Source of the DNA: Lutraria lutraria | Lineage: Eukaryota; Mollusca; Bivalvia; Venerida; Mactridae | Length of the DNA stretch: 64,000 nucleotides | NCBI GenBank assembly: GCA_964023205.1 | Contig: OZ026847.1 | Span: 9,916,652-9,980,651, forward strand | Direction: 5' to 3' | Part shown: one piece after another, positions 27,401-36,305 of the stretch | How positions within the stretch are numbered: position 1 is the stretch's first letter | Layout: each line of letters opens with the position of its first letter | Made by a program: the position numbers and the translations under genes | The notes under the pieces: generated by a model | Databases searched by the model: none | What the model was told of the DNA's origin: nothing | Seen by the model: the letters and a program-made list of their open reading frames with translations, nothing else

Positions 27401-30400
27401 TTACGTAAAATTTAAAATCATATGATACGATCCTGTAGATTTTTTTCTGAACTTTATGACAAATTGTTTTACTGTACAGTACTTGTATATTATAGTTAGG
27501 TTCGTTCCGTTCATTTATATAGTATAAAATCAATTATATTGAATAAGTAATGTTTTTTATCTTTCATATTATCAAGTACAATGTATACATGATTTACATT
27601 GTACATATATTTTCATTATATATGATTACTGTACCACCAAAATAGAATTTAATTTATTTGGCGATGAACTGTAAAAGTTAAAAGACAATAAAATACTTAG
27701 TAATCGACTTGGCCAGTGTTTTCGGGGTCACTTCAAATTCACGAAAACGCGTTACTTGATCATACCAAACTATTTTCTTGTTTTCTTAATGTTTTTTTAT
27801 GAAACTTTCGGTTGAAAAAAATATATATCACATTTCTGAGATGGCGTTATGAAAAAATCGTCAGTCCTGGAAAAAATTGATATTATTTCTCGGGCTGACA
27901 ATTTCTAATAACGCCATCTCAGAAATGTTATGTTTATATAATTATGTCAATATGTAACATGTCCTACATATCGTCATTTTCATCGGTTCAAATTTCAGAT
28001 TCACAGTCATAAGTACAGTGCCTTAGCCTCAATAGGTGTTTTGTCTGATATTGATATAGTAAATCCTCACTTTTACACCATTTCGCCACCTGCACATCCA
28101 CGTTATCTACTAGTACATTGTATTGTTTACATTTATTTCGAGGCCGGTTGCCTTCATGTTTTCGATATTTCTGTATTAATCAAGACCGTCATTTTTCGAC
28201 GTGTAACTATAAATGTTCTACTCGTACTGTATGGTAATTCTTCTATATTATCGCTTATATCATTCCAAATAATACAGCACATAACGCCAAACAATCACCC
28301 GTAATTGGTCTTAAATGAATGTACTGTCTCCAAAACCCGCAAGGGAGGAGGGGGTAGGTCTTAAAATCTGGACCGTCCCTAAAGCCTTGGTAAAAACTTT
28401 CGTAGAATAGCGTTTCTTGTGGTAAAGGTGTCGGTTACTTATAGTTAAGGATGATACAGGTAAATGACTTTGGAGCACTGGTGCCCGTTTCAAAGATATA
28501 TCTTAGTTTTAATAGCATTTTACCCTTAAAACATTACTTTTCTGCAAATAAACAGTGTATTTATCTATTGATTTTTTGGGGTTTATACAGCTAGCTGTTG
28601 AAGATGAATTTCTAAGACATGAATACCATCACTAGTATCAAGAATTTAAAAACTGCTGTCTTATCGGAAATAGAAAGAAAAAAAGTCTGTTTTGATATGG
28701 AGTCATATACTGTAAATGAATGATTTGTAGACCAAGACAAAAAAGGATTCGATAAAAAATATAAAACTTGAACACACTTATTTTCCTTAACTTGCGTTCT
28801 TTGAAGAGATGAATGGATCTGAAAGTGGAATATCACACCGAAGTTCAAATCCATGGTTTATAATAGTATGATTTATATATTGAAATGTTAAAATGACTAA
28901 AATCTTCACCAAAAGAGATGACTGAACTTCTGTCAATTAAGTCTCTCTGTTAGCTTTTTTTTCTTTTGATATTTCCAGGTTTAATTCCAGCTCTACTTTA
29001 TTTTCGTACAACAAATGAAGCATTAACAACACAACATGCTGTTCTACGAGTGTTTCTTCGGGAACCCATGTTTGTTTGAAATGTATTTTTCGAAATAGCA
29101 AATGACAAGATGATGTTAACTCCAGGTTATGGAATGCGATGCTTATTGAGTTTTTCTGTGACCAATTATTTGATTTAGGTCATTTTTAGTTAAATTTGGA
29201 TGTTTTAATTGGAATAAATTACATTTGTTATCAACTCATGTCGTCCGTTCCCTAGCGCTACCCGTGCTAACCAAACATACGGATATTTACGAAGCCAGTC
29301 CACTTAATTTATGTTCATGATTCATCGTTTATTTGCTCGAACAAAAATAGTCCATTTCGATCGCAGTTCATTAATAGGCACCGCACGATATTATTGGCCG
29401 TTTTAAAGTTTTTTTGTACATGTACTCTCTACTTAAATGCATAGTTTTAGTCGTGCTAAGGAAAGAAGTCAAAATACTTAGCGCCACAAAAACTTATTTT
29501 GTTCTCTATATACTAGTAACGAGACTAATCAACAAATGTTTTGTTCCAGGAAGTTATCCTGATTATTTCTTGGTTCTAATGCTGTCTTTTTTCATTCCAT
29601 AAGCAACGTCTTACTATTAAAGCACATGTCGAACAATTGAATGGTGGAAAACAAATGACTTGGATACATATTTTCCAATTGTAACTGAAAAGTTTCTACC
29701 TCGTTTTTGATCGAAATATCATGCGATTCACAATCGAATTGCAATCAGCGATTGCATAAAAGAAATGGGGTTTGGTGCAATAAACTGTGACACTTCCTTT
29801 TAACGAAGAATACATTTATACACTATGTATAATTGTATGACACAATGATGATAAGATAGTTCCCACTCTTTTTATAATGTTTCTACCAGTCAATCTGACC
29901 ATTTTATACCATGTAACCTTCATTGTTATTGATCTATTGACCTTTTCACTTGCTGTATATTTGTTGTCCTCTTATCTAAATGCGCGTTACATGACCGTTA
30001 GTTGTCGATTCGACATAAAACAACATTAAATCTAATAAATCGAATTACAATGTACTAAGTATAGGCAATCTATCACGTTTCATCTTCCATTGTACTGATT
30101 AGAAACAAAAATAGGTCGCATACTAAACTTGTACATATTCTATATGAACGTGAACTGTGTAATGTTATTGAAGATGATTTTCTATTTCATTATATTGTTC
30201 ACTGTAAAGATCGATAAACTATTACAATTGGAACTATCCAAATGAAATGAAATAGATAATTTCGACAAATCTCTTAAAGAATTTACTGTTAAAACCCTTG
30301 CCTTGTATGCCTTTTTATCATTTAGGTAAGACAAAAAATCATTATTATATAAATATTGCATGTCTGACAGGGTGACACCGAAATTGTCAACTTGAGGAAA

Positions 30401-33400
30401 TACTGTCAACCGAGGCGAAGTTATTATAACGAAAAAACTATGCAAAAATAGATATCGAATGAATTGATTGTTGTATTGTAGTGATTGCCTTGTGAAGTTT
30501 ATGATGTATATTGTCTCACATGCTTTATAAATGTGCCCACTTACCTCTAGTATAATAAGTACTGCCAATGGCTCTTTCTATTCCGGCATGCTCTTTGCTG
30601 ATTATAAGCATTTGGTACGCTGTGAGTTCATTCCAAAATTTAAAACGGTTTCCTATATTGGTAATTCTTGCAATCATCTTGATAAACATACTGTTTATGT
30701 CACTGTAAAATTTCACGGCTAGACGCAAACTGCAATTTCGTGGATTTAAATTGTCTCTGAATGTCGAAATGTATGTTTGAAAGTGACCACGTGAGCGGAA
30801 ATTAACATTATCACCTGGCAACGGTTTCCAAGCAGAAAGGGTATTGATTGAGTCGTCAGTTTGGGAATATAAAGTTGAAAGTCTCGGCCACACGAATTGG
30901 TCCCCGTTAGATGATATATAAAGGGCTGTTGTCCCTCTTTCTATTTGAAGGTTATGAATGACCAGACTCAACTCAAGACTGAAGAAGATGTTTCTCTTCA
31001 TGTTGTTATTGTCATTGAAAGTCTGTAAAATATAAAATAAAAAAAATAATGAAACGATTCCTTCTTTTACAGATCTGCTTTAATTGATACAGTTAGATTT
31101 TGTTAATTGAACCCTAGAATTTTGACAATTCTATCTGAAAGTATTTTTAAGAATAAATAACTTTGTAATTTCGGGTTTTACCCCTATTTTCAATAGTATT
31201 TAAGTACTCGTATATCGCTGGAAAATCAATCTGGTCATTTTTCTGGGATTCCTTAGCAGCAATAACTTGGTTATACCAATTCTCCACATGAATGGTAAAT
31301 GGTAAATGGTAATGGTAAATGGTAAATGGTAAATGGTAATGGTAAATGGTAAAAGGCAATGGTAAATGGTAATGGTAAATGGAAATGGTAAATGGTAAAT
31401 GGTAATGGTAATGGTAAATGGTAATGGTAAGTGGTAATGGTAAATGGTAATGGTAATGGTAAATGGTAAATGGTAATGGTAAATGGTAAATGGTAAATGG
31501 TAATGGTAAATGGTAATGGTAAATGGTAATGGTAAATGGTAATGGTAAATGGTAAATTATTTGTTTCCATCACAATGGTTTTTGAACAAACAAGACGACA
31601 GAGAAAATGATACGTATAACAATAAGCCCTTGTGCCCGGGGGTTATAAAGCCTTAAAACAGTCTCCGAGCTCAAATCTCCATTCTCGAAGTATAATGGAT
31701 GAAATGATAGAGCTGACTTATGCTTACAGTACAACCTCTGTAGAGCAACACCCTGTTGGAGCTGCAAATAGTGGCCGTTGTTCAGAGGTTGTTGCTCTAC
31801 AGAGGTTAAATTTATAGTAAATATCAGCTTAGGGAAATTTTGAAGGTGTCGTTATAGAGAGGTCGTTGCTCTACAGAGGGCCGCTCTGGAGAGGTTGTAC
31901 ATGTTCAGATCAGTTTGCTGACAGATCAAGGTATCAGTAAATTCATTAATGTTTTATCACAAATAATCTTTTAAAGGGTCAATGATAGATAGGATAGATA
32001 GAGCACGAGTAGGTTAATAGTATTGCAATTTCAATACGAAAGAATCTGCAATGGGGTATATTATGTATTATGTGATACTTTATAGAACTAAAATCAAGGA
32101 TAAGGCTGACAATAAAGTACATTTAGTTTACAAGAAATAAAGTAATATTGTTGACATTGTATATACGAGCCATTATATTATTTATGTATCTATAAAATAA
32201 ACAAAGAATCAATTAGATATAACACAGATACTTATAAAGGTACAAGTATGTTAGACTAGTATAATATGATATACATAATGATGAAGATTTCCTTAAAAAA
32301 TCGGCCCTAAGTGAGAAAGAATGGTAAACATACATAGCTAACGAAGAACACCCACTAGTGAATACAATACCGAAGTTAGTAAACTTGCTAATTATTTCTA
32401 AAACACGAATGAGAGACATAACTCACACTTTAATATCCAACTGCTAGCATGTGATCGCACCTAATGTGTGAAAGAAACATGTTATTTCTGCAAGTTGTGA
32501 CACTTTGTTTGGTGTGTAACCATGACAACTGACATACAAATATAAGCACTGTAAACTAGGGAATGATATTTAGGTAAATATTACACAAAAACCTGCTTAC
32601 CATTACAACTTACTCATTGACACTGCTAGTATGCTTACTGGTATAGTCAAAATGCATGGTGACAACTTCACCACGCTTGTTGACAATGATATCATGTATG
32701 CTATTATAATTTCATCTGCCCGAATGACAGAGCAACGTATCCGGGACTGTATATATGCATCGACAGTTTAACATTTCACAGCTACAATGCTCCCAGAACA
32801 AAACACGCGATGTGACCACAGAATATGAAAGATGCAATCAGCCACTAAGCAAGTTGAAAGTAAGCATAGTGCAATTTGCAAACTCACTAAGCATTATTAT
32901 GTAACTAGTAGTATCAATGAGCAAATTGTAATTATAAGCAGGCATTGTGTAATTTTTACCTAAAGCAAAGCAGCCACAGTTATACCACTTAATGATAAAA
33001 TACTCACAACATACTTAACAGCGAAGCAATAAGACCACTTAATAATTAAACAAACAATGGCGGTGATACAGATGGCATTTTCCTATTATATTTGCAAACA
33101 ACATGAAGGGATGTTTCCATAGTACGAAATTGCAAAACTGAGAGATACGCAAATTCAATGTGACAAACAGTACGTTCCTTTGGATGATTTAGAGTTATAC
33201 GTGACATTAATTTACGTGTGTAGTTTGTTAAATAGAGTCGTTATGGGAATTCAGACATTGTTATAACATTAGGTAAATCAATGCTATGACGTGGTGTTAT
33301 AAGCACTTAACACACAGTCTGGTGATATTATTCACTTCAGTTGTACAAAGTTTAAAAACAAAGACATGATTGTGATATCGCAATAAACGCGTCATGTAAT

Positions 33401-34863
33401 TATGGGCATTTCTAGTCAAGAGTTTAGACTCAGACTAAATAAGTACCTGAATTATTCTTTACAACTCTTATAACAATGATTTTTCCCAATGTTTAAAGTC
33501 CCAGTTAGATAATTTTCTCATCGCAATCAAGGCGTCAAGTTTAGCCGTATTTAGTTTACGCAATTGCATATCTCTATCAATGCGCGATCAAGCGTAATCG
33601 AATGACATTAATGGACCTAAAAAATGCAATTTGTCCTTAAAACTGCAAATTTCTTTTTGATGACATTAATTGTGTACATAGAAGTAAAATCATGTATTAT
33701 TTTATTAATTGAATGGCTTAGGTCTTCAGGAGCTTCAAACAAGGATCAAATACGCCGTAAGCGTAAAACATATTTGTTTCTGGAAACCCGACGTACCCAA
33801 ATTTTCCCCGAGACCCCAGAGTTTTTATTAGGCCCGAGGAACTGTACACACCCCCTTTGTCACTTATTAATCTTTCCGTACGCTTTCAAGAAGAAAAAAG
33901 GCCTTATTTCTATTATGGCCTCTTGTACTGATAGAATTACTCAGTTTGATAAGCAGTGCCTATTAATTATACAGTAACAGAATCAAAGGCTGACAGTTTC
34001 AGCAACATAGCCTTCGAAAGGAATACATGAAATCACGATTTTTTCTTGAACTATTCTTGCATATTTCATGAATAATTCATGAAGTATGAATAGCTGTTTG
34101 ACAGGGGTCTAAGATAGATTTTTTAGATAGATTGTATTTGAAAATAAGACAGCATCTCCAACATTTTACATATTACAAAACACAATAAAATTAACATTTC
34201 CTGTGATATATCGTGATCATATCAAATTGATGTAACAATGAGTTCTACATCGTTATACCACACAATATCATGTTAAGTATACTAAAGAGACTGACAACAA
34301 CAATAATAATAAACTTTGAAAACAAAACTATGAAAAACGAGAAGGAAATATGTTCGACAGTTGATAGGGAGAAAGATTTATCTAATGTAGTATTCGTTAT
34401 CTCTACGTTTTAAACTTTTGTGAATATATTTGGATAGATTTAATATAATTCCGCGGTTTTCAGAAGACATACGTTCGGTGAATTTTAAAATATTAGTTCT
34501 TTTCCAGTAATATTGTTTAATATGTTCTTTTCTAATATCATAATATAGAGGATATTCTAATATAATTCAAATATGGAGGTCAATGTTGTAAAAATGACAC
34601 TTACCTTCACGTTTGATACCAATGAAACGGAGTTCCGAATAATCAAAATAATTCCAGGTATGCTTGCCAGTATCAAAAGTTTTAGAAGCTGACATGTGCG
34701 TTCCCTTGCCGACCCATCGTGTCCGCACAAAATTTCCCTCCTTCCGCGGATGGTAATATTTGTCGATTGCGGGTTTGGCGGGGCTTGAAACGCCCAATTT
34801 ATTTGTGGTACTGTTGTAGAGTCCTGTGTGTCCATGTTTTGTTAGAAGTAAGGTACTAATACC
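6290..34863 (-). CDS. NIT-domain receptor guanylyl cyclase, whole gene (9 coding exons)
   Basis: Coding exons in order are 34605-34835, 30545-31022, 17788-18074, 15761-16080, 12006-12106, 10862-11023, 9119-9217, 6972-7063 and 6290-6463. Every junction has GT/AG sites and the phases join without a break to 1944 nt including the stop, or 647 residues. Predicted layout: cytosolic N-terminus, TM1 (about 49-66), extracellular NIT domain (about 78-332), TM2 (about 344-366), HNOBA-type coiled-coil linker (about 367-415), class III cyclase domain (about 420-595) and a short tail. It should make cGMP from GTP: the guanine-selecting Glu (KVETIGDGY) and Cys (RYCVFGDT), the metal-binding Asp residues (FSDVVGF and TIGDGY) and the catalytic NTASR Arg are all present. 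Unlike natriuretic-peptide-type receptors there is no kinase homology domain. The NIT ligand is unknown; in bacteria this fold is associated with nitrate/nitrite sensing. Transcript evidence would confirm the introns. Confidence 0.88.
6972..7063 (-). CDS. Cyclase exon 8
   Basis: The 92-nt exon encodes [19 protein letters not shown] followed by [11 protein letters not shown]. This is the late cyclase segment equivalent to the LKIHVS..LRG.V.VKGKG region of the family. The acceptor is TACTTCAG and the donor GTTTGT. The first two bases complete a split Pro codon from exon 7. Confidence 0.88.
8261..9010. repeat. 44-bp minisatellite, 17 units
   Basis: Seventeen head-to-tail units of 44 bp share the core TTATCTAGAAACAGTACGTA followed by CTAGG. 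Units differ mainly at a few positions (TTTTT/TTTTC, GGCTT/GGTTT, GGTAG/GGTCG). Each contains the perfect 10-bp palindrome AGTACGTACT, and only the sixteenth unit varies next to it. The array lies in the cyclase intron between exons 7 and 8, ending about 110 bp from the exon 7 donor. Confidence 0.95.
9119..9217 (-). CDS. Cyclase exon 7: catalytic Cys and Arg
   Basis: The 99-nt exon encodes [20 protein letters not shown] then [13 protein letters not shown]. The [17 protein letters not shown] block holds the Cys that selects guanine and the Arg and Asn that stabilise the transition state in class III cyclases. The acceptor follows CATGTTAG, the donor is GTATGT, and both junctions are phase 1. 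Confidence 0.92.
9829..10243. mobile_element. Fold-back element (MITE-like) of about 415 bp
   Basis: The ends are long inverted repeats. The left reads GGGCTAGCACGTTGCAGTGA then a stretch ending TGTATAATG; the right is its near-perfect complement, CATTATACATTATCAATGCA then ACGTGCTAGCCC. A second small palindrome (GGGATGCTA..TAGCATCCC) lies just outside at about 9793-9823. No coding capacity is seen. Confidence 0.7.
10862..11023 (-). CDS. Cyclase exon 6
   Basis: The 162-nt exon encodes [20 protein letters not shown], then the helix [20 protein letters not shown] and QLRTGFNTG. The IGDGY Asp is the second metal ligand. The usual [LI]RIGVHTG appears here as LRTGFNTG, a modest divergence. The acceptor is GCTTCAG, the donor GTAAGA, and both junctions are phase 1. 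Confidence 0.92.
11063..11240. mobile_element. Pogo/Tigger-type MITE remnant
   Basis: The left end CAGTGTAACCCCTTAAAAAC and the inverted pair AAAACCGAAATTATCTG / GAAAGGATTTCGGTTTT suggest a Tigger-like terminus. The right end is eroded, so the limits are approximate. Confidence 0.4.
11258..11444. mobile_element. Mariner-like MITE, copy 1
   Basis: The element is 187 bp with inverted ends: CGAGGGGTGATCATTAAATT then CGTGGACAACC at the left, and the complement, GGTTGTCCACGAACTTAATG then ATCACCCCTCG, at the right. TA dinucleotides at 11256-11257 and 11445-11446 are consistent with a Tc1/mariner target duplication. A diverged relative is at 49220-49378. Confidence 0.8.
11763..11960 (+). mobile_element. 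Probable tRNA-derived SINE
   Basis: The segment has a tRNA-like head: CTTAGTGTGCTGGACT resembles a degenerate A box, and GGCTTTGAATCCCATG fits a pol III B box (GGTTCGANTCC-like). A non-tRNA body follows. It lies in the cyclase intron close to exon 5. Limits are approximate. Confidence 0.45.
12006..12106 (-). CDS. Cyclase exon 5: guanine-selecting Glu
   Basis: The 101-nt exon encodes [20 protein letters not shown] then [15 protein letters not shown]. This is the classic STPMQVVNLLN...[11 protein letters not shown] block. The Glu of KVET contacts the guanine base in guanylyl cyclases. The acceptor is CTTTTCAG and the donor GTATGT; the first base completes a split Ser from exon 4. Confidence 0.93.
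12170..12560 (+). repeat. Diverged direct repeat (partner at 13600-14030)
   Basis: Shared blocks in the same order include GAAATTATTGTC, AGGTTTCC, GAAAATGAT, TTAGATTTGCATT/TTAAATTTGCATT and CTATGGG. Identity is patchy, which suggests two old copies of one element of unknown class. Confidence 0.45.
12734..12965. mobile_element. Fold-back MITE of about 232 bp
   Basis: Left end CACGCCCATTTAACTCATAAC pairs, with a one-base difference, to right end GTTATGAGTTAAACGGGCGTG. The interior is AT-rich with no coding potential. Confidence 0.7.
13600..14030 (+). repeat. Diverged direct repeat (partner at 12170-12560)
   Basis: This is the second copy of the repeat described at 12170-12560, in the same orientation and order of blocks. 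The open frame across 13753-14025 lies within it and has no recognisable domain. Confidence 0.45.
14749..15215. mobile_element. Large inverted-repeat element of about 467 bp
   Basis: The outer arms pair AAAGGCCAACCTTAGAAAAG and onward (14749-14788) with the approximate complement ending GGATAACCTTTT (15173-15215). A second inner pair is near 14886-14906 and 15057-15080 (AAAACAGGTTTGA / TCAAACCTGTTTT). This suggests a non-autonomous DNA element or a nested pair. Confidence 0.55.
15523..15696 (+). mobile_element. Pogo/Tigger-like MITE
   Basis: It begins CAGTGCAACCTCTCCAAAGC just after TA and ends CGCTCTGGAGAGGTTGCC, giving imperfect terminal inverted repeats. The body contains CAACACCTTTTGGGAGTAGC and two GTTGTTGCTCTA blocks, shared with the other family copies. 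The 3' TA target duplicate is not clear. Confidence 0.65.
15761..16080 (-). CDS. Cyclase exon 4: TM2, HNOBA linker, start of cyclase domain
   Basis: The 320-nt exon starts in phase 0 with [11 protein letters not shown]. It then gives a strong hydrophobic span ([20 protein letters not shown] and onward) as TM2, a charged coiled-coil stretch ([20 protein letters not shown]) with the LLYQ-LP HNOBA signature, and the cyclase opening [15 protein letters not shown] with the first metal-binding Asp. The donor GTTTGT leaves two bases of a Ser codon. Confidence 0.93.
16302..16827 (-). repeat. Dispersed repeat, copy 2 (partner at 1741-2262)
   Basis: This is the reverse complement of the 1741-2262 repeat, sharing TGGCCATT, CTATTACTAGTTTGG, ACTTATCTAGG and other blocks with small indels. 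It lies in the cyclase intron between exons 3 and 4. No open frame or termini identify a class. Confidence 0.7.
17788..18074 (-). CDS. Cyclase exon 3: second part of NIT domain
   Basis: The 287-nt exon encodes [20 protein letters not shown] through the closing helix [15 protein letters not shown]. The [20 protein letters not shown] stretch matches the W[FY]xxxTxxIxxLkxIEdxL close of NIT domains. The acceptor TTTTCAG completes a split Gly from exon 2 and the donor is GTGAGA. The open frame continues past both splice sites, but that extra sequence lacks family similarity. Confidence 0.9.
21243..21340 (+). repeat. CATATGAGGCG dispersed repeat, copy 1
   Basis: The block CATATGAGGCGGACAGTTCA and onward through CATCGTTCCTGG, GAACCAGT and CTACTTTCTCACATAAAC recurs at 36306-36432 and 63035-63152. 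It looks like a conserved segment of an interspersed (possibly SINE) family. It directly abuts the TTAA MITE at 21351. Confidence 0.65.
21351..21695 (-). mobile_element. TTAA-flanked MITE, copy 2
   Basis: The element is 345 bp, inverted relative to the copy at 5803-6148 and collinear throughout. TTAA flanks it at 21347-21350 and 21696-21699. The termini are AGGGGCATACCCTACAACT and its complement with one change (GGGCATG for GGGTATG). Confidence 0.85.
22855..23346 (+). mobile_element. Pogo/Tigger-like MITE interrupted by another MITE
   Basis: The outer ends (GTAACCTCTCCAAATCAATA at the left and CGCTCTTGAGAGGTTGTTCT at the right) and the inner CTCTAGATAGGTTAAATTAA and AAAATCATGCTGCCGTTGAA blocks match the family seen at 15523-15696. 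The middle is expanded by about 330 bp, explained by the insertion at 22927-23255. Confidence 0.6.
22927..23255. mobile_element. Nested TTAA-flanked MITE-like insertion
   Basis: TTAA at 22923-22926 and 23256-23259 bracket a 329-bp segment with short imperfect inverted ends: AGGCCCATTAGCTTTTTG at the left, and AAAGCTAATGGGGT as the right-end complement. It interrupts the surrounding MITE and so inserted later. Confidence 0.6.
24055..24235 (+). repeat. Purine-rich degenerate array
   Basis: The motif GAGAAGCGGAGAGAAATGGA and variants recur irregularly with strong purine bias on the plus strand. No fixed period could be set by eye. Confidence 0.5.
26470..26615 (-). repeat. Two-copy tandem repeat of about 70 bp
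   Basis: On the minus strand, GGAGAAGATGCGGTTTTCAG and onward is followed by a diverged copy starting GGAAGATGATGTTTTTGGAA. Both continue to GTTGGT-ATA. The overlapping open frames here are products of this repeat and not genes. Confidence 0.5.
27830..27928. repeat. Hairpin with perfect 21-bp arms
   Basis: The left arm at 27830-27850 (ACATTTCTGAGATGGCGTTA then T) is exactly complementary to 27908-27928. The 57-base spacer itself contains the imperfect pair ATCGTCAG / CTGACAAT. Perfect arms suggest a young fold-back or small MITE. Confidence 0.8.
30545..31022 (-). CDS. Cyclase exon 2: first part of NIT domain
   Basis: The 478-nt exon starts in phase 0 ([11 protein letters not shown]) and encodes the NIT hallmarks [14 protein letters not shown] and, later, [20 protein letters not shown]. 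These correspond to the family's QxERGxxAxYxSS and KExAGxERA motifs. The donor after AGA-G is GTAAGT. It sits between TM1 and TM2, so it is predicted to be extracellular. Confidence 0.93.
31290..31557. repeat. GGTAAAT/GGTAAT microsatellite
   Basis: About 270 bp alternates 7-base GGTAAAT and 6-base GGTAAT units in no fixed order, with rare changes (GGTAAAAGGC, GGTAAGT, GGAAAT). It gives long open frames on the minus strand that read as PFTI-YH repeats; these are artefacts. It begins about 270 bp downstream of the exon 2 acceptor boundary at 31022. Confidence 0.95.
31727..31900 (+). mobile_element. Pogo/Tigger-like MITE
   Basis: It begins CAGTACAACCTCTGTAGAGC after TTA and ends CTGGAGAGGTTGTAC, with paired CTCTACAGAGG blocks inside. 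It shares layout with copies at 5305, 15523 and 22855. Confidence 0.65.
34605..34863 (-). CDS. Cyclase exon 1: start codon, N-terminus, TM1
   Basis: The ATG at 34835 opens [17 protein letters not shown] basic segment (RERTCQ) and a hydrophobic stretch ([17 protein letters not shown]) follow, forming TM1 or a signal anchor, and then SVSLVSNVK and donor GTAAGT in phase 0. A good acceptor (TATTTTTCAG) at 34864-34867 implies that 34836-34863 is 5' UTR and that a non-coding first exon lies further upstream, not found. The start is chosen as the first ATG after that acceptor. Confidence 0.82.
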
Positions 34864-34994
34864 CTGAAAAATATAAGATGCATTTTTTCACGATCTTGTG
34901 TGGACATTTGAATTACAAATATTATAGGTTTATATTTATTATTGTACGTTTGTGTTCATTTTTGTTAGCATTATAGACCAAAGCAACAACGTCA

Positions 34995-35165
34995 CCTTAC
35001 GACGACTTCGATAGTACTCTAACCCTATACCACTGTGTGTTCAAATCCCACAAAGGCCGAGACAATATGGAGAAGCTGTCTTGCTAGTTTCCAGGTGTAT
35101 GCTGGGAGTTTTCCTCTATCATGAAAACTGGAACAGTCACCAAATGACCCAGGCGCCCTAAAGGA
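34995..35165 (+). mobile_element. Probable tRNA-derived SINE
   Basis: A B-box-like GTGTTCAAATCCCAC at about 35037-35051 is preceded by a degenerate tRNA-like head. A body follows that contains CCAGGTGTATGCTGGGAGTT. There is no second copy in the window to fix the limits. Confidence 0.4.
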
Positions 35166-35464
35166 AAAAACTTAAATGTTGAGACTACCCCTAACTAAGT
35201 TTGATCAAAATTCCACAAACTATTCCGTAACTCGCAAAACTTCAAATACTATTTTCAAAACATGGGTAAAAATGACATAGGGTTTGTAGAAATAAGTCGA
35301 CTTTGGAAATATTTATGTCATAAATCGTAGAATTTAACTGCGTATTACATGCACAGTTTTAATACAATTTTTGTACCCATACATTCTTAAATTGATGGCG
35401 CATGCGCAGGATACGTATAAAAGCAGATATAAGAAAGAAAATGACACAGGCAAAACAAGCACAC

Positions 35465-35580
35465 CTTCCCCCATCAAACCTACAAACCTGAGTCAGGTCT
35501 CGAGTGTGATTAGAACTCATGGTGGTGAGTTGCTAGTCATTACTCGTCAGAAACAATAACCACTAGACCCCGGAAGAACC
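35465..35580 (-). mobile_element. tRNA-like SINE head or tRNA pseudogene
   Basis: On the minus strand, GGGGTCTAGTGGTTATTG resembles a tRNA A-box region and GAGTTCTAATCACAC a degenerate B box about 45 bases later. No cloverleaf could be closed, so a functional tRNA is unlikely. Confidence 0.35.
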
Positions 35581-36305
35581 CTTACATGAGAATATAGAGT
35601 AAATCATCGATATCAAACCCCTTTTGAAGAAAAATGTGATGGACTTATCAACAAGTTGAATCTGTATATAAAGGGTGGTCATGATACGGAGAAGGTAGCG
35701 AAATGAGATTTTATTATAGTCTGACATGCAACATGCAACCAAAAGTTTGAATCTTTTTGAATAAACAAAGATGTACCAACATATCAAGAGATACCTTAGT
35801 TTTTCATAATTTGTTTACCTTCATTAATTATTTGGATATCAGGTACTCTTTCTTCCGACTCTTTTTTTAAATTTCAAACTTATTCAACTAAAATACATCT
35901 AAACCTACAATTTAGAAATCACTCCAGAATTATGTCAAATATCATCAAATAATTTATTCATTATGATAAGACATTGACGAAAAAAGTAGTCATATAATCC
36001 GTGCCATTACCTTACCAGCTTCTTAGAGATCCATTCCCCTTATTATGGTCAAATCCAATGAATATGTAACGTATCACAATGAGAATTATCCGGTATTTAT
36101 ATACTACCTGTATGCTTAAATGGAGTCTTGATATCACGCCGCATCTTTCTAGTTTCAAGAGAGCCTCATTGTAATTTACCAATACACGACTTATATGCTT
36201 ACTATAGAGATACAAAACCACCGACACTAGTCAAAACTCTGTAGGCACTGATTTTGTTTGGAACTACAAAGTTTGTTTGTTTTGTTTTGTTTGTTTGTTT
36301 GTTTG

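Larger units (their letters stand above)
18075..30544 (-). other. Cyclase intron 2 (12.5 kb)
   Basis: No coding exon was recognised. It contains a TTAA MITE (21351-21695), a pogo-like MITE with a second MITE inserted in it (22855-23346), a purine-rich degenerate array (24055-24235), a two-copy tandem repeat (26470-26615) and a perfect-armed hairpin (27830-27928). Exons 2 and 3 join in phase without any missing piece. A 90-codon minus-strand frame at 25135-25407 has no recognised domain. Confidence 0.6.
31023..34604 (-). other. Cyclase intron 1 (3.6 kb)
   Basis: It holds the AATGGT-type microsatellite (31290-31557) and a pogo-like MITE (31727-31900). An unassigned GC-richer segment lies near 33720-33850. 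The 117-codon plus-strand frame over that segment has no recognised domain. No coding exon is needed here, since exons 1 and 2 join in phase 0. Confidence 0.6.

Noticed and set aside
31147..31573. Open frames with PFTI-YH repeats on the minus strand
   Set aside because: They are translations of the GGTAAAT/GGTAAT microsatellite and carry no independent coding signal.
33624..33977. 117-codon plus-strand frame in cyclase intron 1
   Set aside because: No known motif or good start context. It may be repeat-derived and cannot be supported as a gene.
35465..35580. Possible functional tRNA gene on the minus strand
   Set aside because: A- and B-box-like motifs are imperfect and no cloverleaf closes, so it is kept only as a SINE or pseudo-tRNA candidate.
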